The notes under the pieces were generated by a model, which had not been told where the DNA came from, did not search any database, and saw only the letters and a list, made by a program, of their open reading frames with translations. The translations under genes and the position numbers were made by a program. Shown here piece by piece: positions 1 through 6,070 of a DNA stretch of 8,222 nucleotides; the stretch's first letter is position 1, and the number at the start of each line of letters is the position of its first letter. The stretch spans positions 1 to 8,222 of the forward strand of contig JAFDAR010000029.1 in NCBI GenBank assembly GCA_019313735.1, written 5' to 3'. This stretch comes from Deltaproteobacteria bacterium (lineage in GTDB: Bacteria > Desulfobacterota > Syntrophia > Syntrophales > UBA2210).

Positions 1-270
1 TACTGATTCAGCCTGGCTGGGGATGGGTGTTCTTAACATGAGAAACTCTGCCTCTATGCCAGCCTCACGCATCCTTCTGATATTTGATATTCTTGAGTCA
101 GCAAGAACACTTATTCCGCTTTTTACCAGAGTATCAGCGATATCGGGGTCTCCGCCAACTCCCTTTGTAACCCCAATAATATCGATACCCTTTGAACCAT
201 ACAGTCTCTTCAGGTTCTTTGCATTATGTGCAATTTTTGCAAGGTCGATCTCTATTCTGGGTGTTGTCAT
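1..270 (-). CDS. PLP-dependent alanine/ornithine racemase family protein, N-terminal part (cut by window edge)
   Basis: Only the first 90 codons are present; the gene runs off the left edge. The start ATG is at 270-268. The protein opens with RIEIDLAKIAHNAKNLK, the usual beginning of the alanine racemase-like TIM barrel. It then has GVTKGVGGDPDIA, in which Lys36 is the expected lysine that binds pyridoxal phosphate, followed by LADSRISNIRRMREAGI (about residues 56-72), where ADSR is typical of the ornithine/alanine racemase branch. The family interconverts D- and L-amino acids in the cytoplasm; the substrate cannot be read from this part. The gene starts 10 bases after the stop of the upstream DUF1611 gene, so the two are almost certainly co-transcribed. 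Family assignment is firm; the specific substrate (alanine, ornithine, glutamate or other) is open. Confidence 0.85.
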   Translation of the reverse strand, partial: MTTPRIEIDLAKIAHNAKNLKRLYGSKGIDIIGVTKGVGGDPDIADTLVKSGISVLADSRISNIRRMREAGIEAEFLMLRTPIPSQAESV

Positions 271-280
271 ATAAGTCACT

Positions 281-1348
281 CTATCCCCTGGATAGTTCCG
301 GAAAAATCTCGAAGAGCCTTTTAGCAAGCTTCCCGCACCCCTGCTTCAGGGCATCCGTCGTTGGTAGCTGGAACTTCTTTTCATACTCTGTTATGGTCTC
401 TTCAATCTCCTCGTCTGTCATATTTTCGTGGTTGAGTGTGATGCCAATTACCTTTGACCCTGAAAAGGTCTCTATCAGTTCTATCTCACTTTCAAGGGTT
501 GGCATTGGCATGTAGGGAAAATCTCCCAGGTGCTTCCTTTTTGGGGGGTGCTGAACTATAATAGCCTTCGGTCGTGCCCCCCTGATAATCGCACACGAGC
601 TGATGTATGCCGGATGACTCAACGCTCCCTGACCTTCAATTATAATTATGTCCGGATGGTCTGTGTCATATGCCTCCATAACCGCATTTTCAATTTCCCC
701 TGTCATGAACTCCTCAACGATAGCATCTACTGCAACACCATATTTGGCACCCTGAATTAGTCCCGTTTGTCCGGTTGCCACGAATGCAACGTTCAAGCCC
801 TCTTTTCTCAGTGCTTCTACAAGGATTAGAGCTGTGGTTCTCTTACCAGTTGCACCATCTGTGCCAAGTATTGTTATTATCGGTGTGTCTACTGTAAGAA
901 TACGCCCCGAGAAAAGATGGAGATCCTTTTTTGCGGGAGGCTTTCTAATATCATATATCCTGACCCCATATTGCTCTGCTTTTTGTATGAACTCTTCATC
1001 CTCGGTAAAAAACTCATGGAGACCATTCACTATGTTCATACCCTTTTCCATCGCCGTGAACACTATCTCTCTCCGTTCCTTTGTTAGAAATGCCTCAAGG
1101 GGCGCAATACCGTATATGAAATACGCTGGAACATCTTTTAATCTCTCAATAGCCACATCAAGGTCAGAGAATATTGGTATCCCGGTTTTTCTTCCATTAA
1201 GATATTCCCCTGCATCCATTCCCTCCTTTGTACTATCAATGACACCGACAATCTTATACCGTTCTGAGTACCTGACAAGTCCATTTGCGATCTTACCGTC
1301 CATCTTTCCGAATTGTTTTTCACAATATACTATTGCCTTCGCTTTCAT
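281..1348 (-). CDS. DUF1611 family P-loop protein (possible amino acid N-acetyltransferase of the DgcN type)
   Basis: This 355-residue protein has the two-part DUF1611 build: an N-terminal Rossmann-like domain (about 1-150) and a C-terminal P-loop NTPase-like domain. The P-loop is GTDGATGKRTT at 162-172, followed by VAFVATGQTG (187-196) and IIIIEGQGALSHP (234-246), all characteristic of the family. Length is full for the family. One DUF1611 branch (DgcN) has been reported to N-acetylate D-glutamate, with a partner racemase (DgcA) acting on the product; DgcA belongs to a different racemase fold from the PLP enzyme encoded next here. Pairing with an amino acid racemase gene 10 bases downstream is what I see; a role in modifying an amino acid before or after racemisation is inference. 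GGCGTGA about 5 bases before the ATG may be a weak ribosome binding site. Confidence 0.85.
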   Translation of the reverse strand: MKAKAIVYCEKQFGKMDGKIANGLVRYSERYKIVGVIDSTKEGMDAGEYLNGRKTGIPIFSDLDVAIERLKDVPAYFIYGIAPLEAFLTKERREIVFTAMEKGMNIVNGLHEFFTEDEEFIQKAEQYGVRIYDIRKPPAKKDLHLFSGRILTVDTPIITILGTDGATGKRTTALILVEALRKEGLNVAFVATGQTGLIQGAKYGVAVDAIVEEFMTGEIENAVMEAYDTDHPDIIIIEGQGALSHPAYISSCAIIRGARPKAIIVQHPPKRKHLGDFPYMPMPTLESEIELIETFSGSKVIGITLNHENMTDEEIEETITEYEKKFQLPTTDALKQGCGKLAKRLFEIFPELSRG

Positions 1349-1385
1349 GAGTTGTCACGCCAACCGGCTGAGAATCGAGTAGTTT

Positions 1386-1407
1386 AACCAGATATCTTCC
1401 TCTGGTT
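1386..1407 (-). other. Hairpin in the presumed 5' leader of the DUF1611 operon
   Basis: AACCAGA at 1386-1392 and TCTGGTT at 1401-1407 form a perfect 7-bp stem with an 8-base loop. On the minus strand it lies about 40 bases upstream of the DUF1611 start and so probably within its leader. On the plus strand it is followed by a T-rich run, but no gene ends there, so a terminator reading is unattractive. Function unknown. Confidence 0.4.
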
Positions 1408-1574
1408 TTACCTTTTCCTTTCAAAAATTAATTGATTTTTTAATTTATGCAGTACTTATATGACTTACGCAGTGAGTTGATATTTAATTATGCCCTCCAC
1501 CTGCTCTCTGAATACTTAGGTGCGCTTAAAACCAACTCATACCTCTTCTCAATCATTTATTTCGAGGTGCAGGT

Positions 1575-1661
1575 ATGCTGAAGAGAGAAGATGATATGAG
1601 ACCTGTGGGTGGATTCAAGTTGATATTCCCCTCTAAATTCAAACCATGGCATGCCGGATAG
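1575..1661 (+). CDS. Possible small ORF, 28 residues, unrecognised
   Basis: ATG at 1575 is preceded by GAGGTGCAGGT, which contains a good archaeal Shine-Dalgarno core (GAGGTG) about 5 bases from the start. The peptide begins MLKREDDMRPVGGF and ends KFKPWHAG before TAG at 1659. It resembles no family known to me. It could be a genuine small protein, the surviving 5' end of a lost gene, or chance. Its stop lies about 60 bases before the hicB start, so it could share a transcript with hicBA. Confidence 0.22.
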   Translation: MLKREDDMRPVGGFKLIFPSKFKPWHAG

Positions 1662-1719
1662 ATCAGGGGGATCATCCCTTCTCCCACCTTCAGAATGCTT
1701 ATCTCCTCTGCAGGCAAAT

Positions 1720-1950
1720 ATGCAGATTATGAAAAAAGGTCGCAGATTTACCGTCATCATCGAACAGGATGAGGATGGCATCTATGTGGCTGAAATTCCT
1801 CAGCTGCCGGGCTGCCACACACAGGCACAGGACATCCCAACCCTCATGGAACGGATCAGAGAAGCCGCCGAACTCTGTGTGAGCGAATATGATGATGAGA
1901 TAGCTCCGATGGAGTTTGTCGGTCTGCAGCAGATCGATATCACGGTCTGA
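1720..1950 (+). CDS. hicB: HicB-family antitoxin
   Basis: The 76-residue product is a HicB antitoxin. From the start at 1720 it reads MQIMKKGRRFTVIIEQ, then DEDGIYVAEIPQLPGC (about 17-32) and a helix with ERIREAAELCVSEY. The pattern of a strand, D-DG-Y-A--P-LPGC, and a helix of the EA-EL type is the classic partly degraded RNase H-like fold of HicB, which binds and neutralises HicA and often represses its own operon. The frame stays open back to 1651, but the extra 23 residues (proline- and serine-rich) do not fit the family, so ATG 1720 or ATG 1729 is preferred; neither has a clear ribosome binding site. hicA follows 9 bases later. The order antitoxin then toxin is the less usual of the two known arrangements but is well represented. 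Confidence 0.88.
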   Translation: MQIMKKGRRFTVIIEQDEDGIYVAEIPQLPGCHTQAQDIPTLMERIREAAELCVSEYDDEIAPMEFVGLQQIDITV

Positions 1951-1959
1951 AGGGATTGG

Positions 1960-2184
1960 ATGCAGCGTTTAACCCCGCAAGCGCCTGAAAAAGTATGCAG
2001 GGCTGTAGAACGTCTTGGGTTTGTTCAGTCACGACAAAAAGGGAGCCATATCTTTTACCGCCATCCTGACGGCAGGACCACTGTTGTTCCCATCCATAAG
2101 AAGGAGGAGATCTCAAAAGGTCTGCTTGCAAAGATTATCAGGGACTGTGAGGTATCAAAAGAGGAGTTTTTCAGGCTGCTCTGA
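1960..2184 (+). CDS. hicA: HicA-family mRNA interferase toxin
   Basis: This 74-residue protein is of normal HicA length. The family is a small double-stranded RNA-binding-like fold that cleaves mRNA and arrests translation. The signature is complete: AVERLGF (15-21), then RQKGSHIFYRHPDGR (25-39), in which His30 is the expected catalytic histidine, then TTVVPIHKKEEISKGLL with the conserved P-H, and a final helix ending SKEEFFRLL. Nothing in the frame is broken, so the toxin is probably active. It starts 9 bases after the hicB stop, and AGGGATTGG directly before the ATG offers a weak ribosome binding site. It should be expressed and restrained together with the upstream HicB. Confidence 0.9.
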   Translation: MQRLTPQAPEKVCRAVERLGFVQSRQKGSHIFYRHPDGRTTVVPIHKKEEISKGLLAKIIRDCEVSKEEFFRLL

Positions 2185-2199
2185 ATGTTGAAGGGATAA

Positions 2200-2322
2200 T
2201 GGAACACCGGACCCCTGATACTCGAACTGGAAGACCTGACCTTTGGTCACAACCTCCCCCTGAACGACAAGCTGGCGCCCATCGCCGAGGGCCTGCGGTG
2301 CATGGAGACGTGTCTGAAGTAA
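2200..2322 (+). pseudogene. Unrecognised GC3-rich coding fragment (gene remnant)
   Basis: The frame is open from 2200 to TAA at 2320, with no start codon near its beginning. It encodes LILELEDLTFGHNLPLNDK and then LAPIAEGLRCMETCLK. From 2221 on, 28 of 33 codons end in G or C, far above the adjoining genes and the typical mark of real coding DNA from a GC-rich archaeon. I do not recognise the family. It looks like the 3' end of a gene whose 5' part has been lost or replaced by hicBA. A second overlapping frame is also open (ATG 2199 to TAA near 2372), but its arginine- and proline-rich product looks like a shadow. Confidence 0.35.
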
Positions 2323-3034
2323 GGCACTGGTTTTATGATGGGACGTACGCACTTGACCAAATATATCCATAATTCAACGCTCGATAAACCAGCTGGATGC
2401 GCTCTATTAGGCGAGTTCAGCCAAATTATCTTTTAGATATACCATACAATTATAGCAAAGTTCAATAAACAATAGTGTTTGGTATTCTGAAATTATATCT
2501 GTATAAACAACCCCATCTTTAATTTGGTTGAAATCTATGTCTATTTTTACAGTATAACTCTCTATATTTGTAGGGATAGGAGATTTAGCATAATCAAAAA
2601 AGAAATCAAGAGTGGATTTTCCTTTGTTTTTCAGATAATTTATCTGTCTTTTAGAATCCTTTTCCCTCAACTCAAGTCTATCTCTTATATTATGAGAAAA
2701 GGTGTTTCTTATAAATCGAACCACTCCATCAAAATTATTGCAAGCTTCTTCATCGTTTTCAAAGATGTGTTTTAAAAATAATTTTTTTATCTCCTTATCG
2801 TTTAATGCCTCAAACAATGCCATGGTTATACCTCGAATGGAATTGTTCAAAATTAAATGAGAGAAAAAATCATGTGGTTGAGATCTCTTATACATATCTG
2901 CCAAAGGACTTTTGATGACGTCCTCTCTCAGAAGATACCTATTTGCACCATAGTCTATCCCAATATTCAGAGATTTGCATGAAAGGTTTTCATGTTTAGA
3001 AAGGTCAGAGTAAAAGTAACCTAAATGGAAGTAT

Positions 3035-3053
3035 CTATAGGGGCTGTTGCACG
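3035..3053 (+). repeat. Left terminal inverted repeat plus palindromic target copy
   Basis: CTATAGGGGCTGTTGCACG. It is the exact reverse complement of 4792-4810; the match stops at the next base (A at 3054 against C at 4791). The first six bases are the probable target duplication. Confidence 0.92.
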
Positions 3054-3108
3054 AAGGCAACCAAACATAGTAATTTAGATAGTAATGTACACTACGATTA
3101 GTTAGTAC

Positions 3109-3115
3109 TATATAA
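3109..3115 (+). promoter_or_regulatory. TATA box of the transposase gene
   Basis: TATATAA inside CTATATAATA, centred about 24 bases before the transposase ATG at 3136. In archaea transcription starts about 25 bases after this box, so the message would be leaderless or nearly so, which agrees with the absence of a Shine-Dalgarno sequence before the ATG. Confidence 0.6.
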
Positions 3116-3135
3116 TATGGCGTCCAATACTTAAT

Positions 3136-4788
3136 ATGCCCCGACAGAAGATCATCAAGGGAACATCTCTCCATCAACAGCTCCTCCTCCCCATTGATAT
3201 GACCGAATGGTTATCGGATGATGATGTTGTCTATGCCATCACAGATACACTGGCACTTCTTGATCTTTCGGATTTTTACAGTGAATACCGGGAAGATGGT
3301 ATTGGGGGTTCGTTCTATGACCCGATCAGCATGCTGGGCATTATAATGTATGCAACCGTCCGTGGTGAGCGATCCAGCCGCAAGATTGAGCTTGCATGTA
3401 GATATGATGTCGGTTATCGGATCGCCGGTCAGAATACTCAGCCCGACCACACTACGATATTTCGTTTCAAACAGCGTTTTGCACCGCAGCTCAAAGGTCT
3501 CTTCAAGCAATTCTCTAGCCTGATCATTCGGTCTGGAGTTACAAGTCTTGGAATCATTGCCCTGGACGGAACGAAGATGGGTGCCAACACATCTCTTTCA
3601 GCCAACCGCCGGGCAAATTGGCTTTCTCAGCAGTTGACGCACGCAATGATCAACGAATTAGAGGAAAGCCTTGCGCAGGATGCTCGGGAAGAGGAGGAGG
3701 ATGCGTCACTTTTTCCTGATTACCGTCTTCCAGAAGATCTCGCTACGAGAGAAAAACGTATTAAACGTCTAAAAAAAGCGAATAATACCCTTATTGAAGA
3801 ACAAAAGAAACACGCGAAACATAAGGAACAGAAGATCGCCGAACGCGAGGCAGAAGAGCGTGAATCGGGAAAGAAGAAGCGAGGACAAAAACCGAATCCT
3901 CCCGACTATGAACCTTCCCCGGATGCGAAAGTGAATCTCACTGATCCGGAGAGCCGGATCATGAAGACCCAGAACGGCTATCTCCAGGGGTATAACGTCC
4001 AGTTCCTGACCAACAGCGACCAATTCATATTCGTAGCCAATCTGACAAATGCACAGAACGACAAAGAACAGCTCGAACCCAATGTTGCCGAGGTGATGGA
4101 CCTTATCAGGGAATGTGAGGAGACACCACCTTCGGTCCTGGTAGCTGATGCAGGATACTACTCTACCTCTAATATCCTATCAGAACGCAGAGATAGTCCC
4201 TCACTAATCATTGTAACCAAAAAAGAGCGGAACTTTGATTTGTCTGCTGCAAATAGCAGGTTACTGTCTGAAATCGATGAGTTATGCAGACCTCGCTCTG
4301 ATTGGTTTCCTGCGATTCCGGTGATTACGTCTCTTGCCAGAGTGGCGTGGGAATTATTTATCGATGGGGATTCACCGGCAAAGCAAGAGGAAATTGTCCG
4401 ATGTGTGATGGATGCACGGATGGCCATCCCTTCAAACCGGGAACACTATCGTAAACGGAAATGGATGGTTGAATCGGTAAATGGTAACCTGAAGAGCAAT
4501 TTGCGGTTCACCCGGTTTCAAGGGAAGGGTATGAGATTCTGTGCGGGAGAACTGGCACTCGCAGCATTATGCATGAATGTCCTAAAAGCAAGGAAGTTAA
4601 AGGTTTTACCGGATATTCTGGAATACCAGAAACATCATGGAGGAGTGAAGGGACAGAGGTGTGTGTCCAGCTTATCCCCTTTGAAGGGTATTGTCCATCA
4701 AGCAAAGGGTCTAAAGGGTGTTTGGGATTATGTGAGCAAAGGGGTTTTTTCTGGCGTGACAGGTGGGAGTGGGATGGTAACTGCTTGA
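3136..4788 (+). CDS. IS1182-family DDE transposase
   Basis: The 550-residue protein is full length. The N-terminal domain of the DUF772 type spans about 15-120, with FYDPISMLGIIMYATVRGERS (60-80) and DHTTIFRFKQRF. The DDE catalytic core follows: D144 in IIALDGTKMGAN, D338 in VLVADAGYYS and E446 in KWMVESVNGNLK. Between the first two acids is a long charged, probably coiled-coil insertion (about 172-255, rich in Glu, Lys and Arg), as is usual in this family. The enzyme cuts and joins the element's ends. ATG 3136 is chosen because it begins the conserved N-terminus and lies at leaderless distance from a TATA box. The stop is 3 bases from the right inverted repeat. No frameshift or lost catalytic residue is seen, so it is probably functional. 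Confidence 0.95.
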   Translation: MPRQKIIKGTSLHQQLLLPIDMTEWLSDDDVVYAITDTLALLDLSDFYSEYREDGIGGSFYDPISMLGIIMYATVRGERSSRKIELACRYDVGYRIAGQNTQPDHTTIFRFKQRFAPQLKGLFKQFSSLIIRSGVTSLGIIALDGTKMGANTSLSANRRANWLSQQLTHAMINELEESLAQDAREEEEDASLFPDYRLPEDLATREKRIKRLKKANNTLIEEQKKHAKHKEQKIAEREAEERESGKKKRGQKPNPPDYEPSPDAKVNLTDPESRIMKTQNGYLQGYNVQFLTNSDQFIFVANLTNAQNDKEQLEPNVAEVMDLIRECEETPPSVLVADAGYYSTSNILSERRDSPSLIIVTKKERNFDLSAANSRLLSEIDELCRPRSDWFPAIPVITSLARVAWELFIDGDSPAKQEEIVRCVMDARMAIPSNREHYRKRKWMVESVNGNLKSNLRFTRFQGKGMRFCAGELALAALCMNVLKARKLKVLPDILEYQKHHGGVKGQRCVSSLSPLKGIVHQAKGLKGVWDYVSKGVFSGVTGGSGMVTA

Positions 4789-4791
4789 GAC

Positions 4792-4810
4792 CGTGCAACA
4801 GCCCCTATAG
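4792..4810 (-). repeat. Right terminal inverted repeat plus palindromic target copy
   Basis: CGTGCAACAGCCCCTATAG, a perfect 19-base reverse complement of the left end. The last six bases (4805-4810) are the second copy of the target CTATAG. Confidence 0.92.
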
Positions 4811-4901
4811 TACATTATGGTTGTTTCACGACTGTCCTCAAATATCTCTTTAGAATTTTGATTCATAATCGCGGTTCTCCCATCCTTTAAAGGCTAGTTC
4901 T

Positions 4902-5003
4902 CTAAGTTCCTCGTGGACTAATATATAGATCCACCCAGCCGTAAGTTATTGATTCTTCCGACATCCTCTGTTGACATGAACCCGGTGCTTCAAACCAGCT
5001 CAT
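4902..5003 (-). CDS. Possible 33-residue ORF coupled to the methyltransferase stop
   Basis: The ATG at 5003-5001 overlaps the methyltransferase TGA in ATGA, a usual sign of translational coupling, and AAGGA lies about 10 bases upstream. The product starts MSWFEAPGSCQQRMSEE and ends DLYISPRGT; it matches no family I know. The bases around its start recur at 1524-1548, where the same ATG-AG-TGGTTT sequence is closed by a stop after four codons. It may be a small gene, or the surviving start of a gene once found downstream of the methyltransferase. The TATA box of the HEPN-like gene lies within it, which argues for a remnant. Confidence 0.25.
   Translation of the reverse strand: MSWFEAPGSCQQRMSEESITYGWVDLYISPRGT
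4920..4928 (-). promoter_or_regulatory. Probable TATA box of the HEPN-like gene
   Basis: On the minus strand the sequence reads CTATATATT. Transcription would start near 4897, leaving a leader of about 30 bases that contains GGGAG (4877-4881) 10 bases before ATG 4866. A perfect 10-bp palindrome CCTTTAAAGG (4884-4893) lies just after the expected start and could be an operator, or a second TATA-like element. The box lies within the possible small ORF 4902-5003. Confidence 0.5.
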
Positions 5004-5842
5004 ACCTGTTCCTTCTCCCACCAGATCGCCGCGTTCCTTCTGCAGCGTCTGTGGATGTACCCCCCGTCCGTTGCGGACGTGAGCATACGGGTGAAATGCT
5101 CCCGTATCACACCTACCTTCCCGGCAGGTGCGTCGTGCAGCTTCATCCAGCGTTCCGCAGCCTCCTCGGGCGATGCGTAGTGAACCGCCTCCTCTGTTGT
5201 ATAGATCCTGACATTGGCGTAAATGTCCATCTGATGGAGTATATTGACAAGGTAAATATAATCCGGATAGCCCTTCCGGAGGCTTTCAGCACCAAAGACC
5301 TCTTCCCAGAGAGCCTTCTCCTCACTGGTGCGCCACTCTCCCGCATGCCAGAAGAGATATGCACAGCGCAGCGCAGCTGCATCTATCGCAGCCAGCGCTG
5401 CCCCCACGTCATAAAAACCCAGCGAGTAGGAAGCGATGACAACGTCGTGCGGCTCCACATTCACGCCGATGTCGGCATCCTCCCATCTCATCTGTATGCA
5501 TGAATAGTTCTCCCTCCCTGCCGCCTCCATCTTTCTCTGCAGATATGCAAGCATCTTTTCCGAGGGATCAAGTGCGGTGACATGCCCGGCGATCGCGGCT
5601 ATTGGGACGGCAAGACGACCTGTTCCGGCACCCACATCAAGTACCGTCTCTCCATGCCGGATCCCGGCGATCTTCAGGTCTTCAGGAGCGCCCTGACCGG
5701 CACCCGCACTCTCAAGATCATAATATGGCGCCTTCTTATCCCAGACCTTACCTGGGTCATGGTCTTTATGCCTCCCTCCATGCGGGGTATATGTCGCCTT
5801 CCAGAGCTCGTTCCAGTCGATGATGTGGTGCATGAACCCCAT
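5000..5842 (-). CDS. Class I SAM-dependent methyltransferase, substrate unknown
   Basis: This is a 280-residue Rossmann-fold methyltransferase using S-adenosylmethionine. Motif I is VLDVGAGTGRLAVP (67-80) and the acidic end of strand 2 is ALDPSEKM (90-97). RWEDAD (119-124) is the motif III region, and VIASYSLGF (135-143) fits motif IV. The N-terminal segment DWNELWKATYTP (9-20) and the C-terminal AAIWWEKEQV resemble small-molecule methyltransferases common in methanogens; no specific substrate can be read. Two starts are possible: ATG 5842 and ATG 5833. The second is preferred slightly, because GGGG precedes it and family members usually begin close to the DWN-LW segment. At about 63% GC in sampled lines it is the most GC-rich gene here. 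It lies 228 bases downstream of the deacetylase gene on the same strand, with a hairpin just before its start. Confidence 0.85.
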   Translation of the reverse strand: MGFMHHIIDWNELWKATYTPHGGRHKDHDPGKVWDKKAPYYDLESAGAGQGAPEDLKIAGIRHGETVLDVGAGTGRLAVPIAAIAGHVTALDPSEKMLAYLQRKMEAAGRENYSCIQMRWEDADIGVNVEPHDVVIASYSLGFYDVGAALAAIDAAALRCAYLFWHAGEWRTSEEKALWEEVFGAESLRKGYPDYIYLVNILHQMDIYANVRIYTTEEAVHYASPEEAAERWMKLHDAPAGKVGVIREHFTRMLTSATDGGYIHRRCRRNAAIWWEKEQV

Positions 5843-5849
5843 TTGGAAA

Positions 5850-5890
5850 CAGGGGGATAAGAATGTATCAGTTTGTCAACTGCCCCCCTG
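5850..5890 (-). other. Two-part hairpin just upstream of the methyltransferase start
   Basis: The outer stem is CAGGGGG (5850-5856) with CCCCCTG (5884-5890), and the inner stem is CAGTT (5869-5873) with AACTG (5878-5882) around the loop TGTC. On the minus strand it ends 7 bases before ATG 5842. An alternative pairing of the C run (5885-5888) with GGGG (5897-5900) is also possible. It could be a leader that controls translation, or a weak stop for transcripts arriving from the deacetylase gene. There is no T run after it, so a simple terminator is unlikely. Confidence 0.4.
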
Positions 5891-6070
5891 AATGGAGGGG
5901 CTTGTAACACTATGTCAGATCCACTCTCACACCGCCTTGGGGATGTGCCTGATCTTCTGTGCAGCGGTGTATTTTGGTCGAACGGTGGTGTTTCGGCTCC
6001 TCATCATAAAGAACCCTGTTGTTTTTCCTGTTTTCGACTATATCTGCACCATGTCTTTTCCCTTCACCTA

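Larger units (their letters stand above)
1349..1719. other. Divergent intergenic region between the DUF1611 operon and hicBA
   Basis: No conserved gene is seen in these 371 bases. The part next to the DUF1611 gene holds a hairpin (1386-1407) and AT-rich DNA (about 1425-1490), with TATA-like stretches such as TCATATAAG on the minus strand near 1453-1461 and GATATTTAATTATG on the plus strand near 1479-1492. These could serve the left operon and the right-hand genes respectively, but neither is a strong match placed at a diagnostic distance. A short stretch at 1524-1548 resembles 4987-5011, and a 28-codon ORF lies at 1575-1661. Confidence 0.5.
3035..4810 (+). mobile_element. IS1182-family insertion sequence, complete
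   Basis: A single transposase gene is framed by perfect 19-bp inverted repeats (3035-3053 and 4792-4810). The outermost CTATAG is itself palindromic and reads identically on both flanks, so it is best taken as the duplicated target; the element proper is then 3041-4804. If the duplication is only TATA (3036-3039, 4806-4809), the element is 3040-4805 and begins GGGGCTGTTGCACG, a common terminal sequence for such elements. Either reading gives the same empty site. Intact ends, intact transposase and perfect target copies point to a recent insertion. It lies inside the HEPN-like gene, transcribed in the opposite direction. Confidence 0.9.
2407..4866 (-). pseudogene. HEPN-like AT-rich gene split by an IS1182-type element
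   Basis: The 3' part (2407-3034) and 5' part (4811-4866) lie on either side of the insertion. Joining them through one CTATAG gives exactly 230 codons with no internal stop: ATG at 4866-4864, MNQNSKEIFEDSRETTIMYY, then RYFHLGYFYSD and on to NLAELA at 2410. GGGAG lies 10 bases before the ATG and a TATA-like box further upstream. The notable motif is RFIRNTFSHNI at about 2689-2718: R-N-T-F-S-H matches the R-x4-6-H signature of HEPN RNases, in a mostly helical protein. The gene is about 30% GC in sampled lines, against about 63% in the methyltransferase, suggesting transfer. In its present state the 5' piece runs into the IS and stops at codon 52 (4711-4713). The 3' piece remains open into the IS to a fortuitous ATG at 3177. 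HEPN membership is inferred from one motif; it is probably inactive. Confidence 0.7.

Noticed and set aside
834..1382. 182-residue plus-strand ORF opposite the DUF1611 gene
   Set aside because: It is a mirror frame of a clearly conserved minus-strand protein and its composition is unlike a real protein.
1651..1719. Upstream ATG 1651 as the hicB start
   Set aside because: The extra 23 residues do not fit HicB proteins, which begin just before the first beta strand; starts at 1720 or 1729 agree with family length.
2199..2375. 57-codon frame from ATG 2199
   Set aside because: Arginine/proline-rich composition and a GC3-rich overlapping frame (2200-2322) suggest a shadow.
3040..3177. N-terminal 46 residues of the 256-residue frame ending at 2407
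   Set aside because: This part is antisense to the transposase gene and the IS end. The true start of the interrupted gene is at 4866 on the other side of the element.
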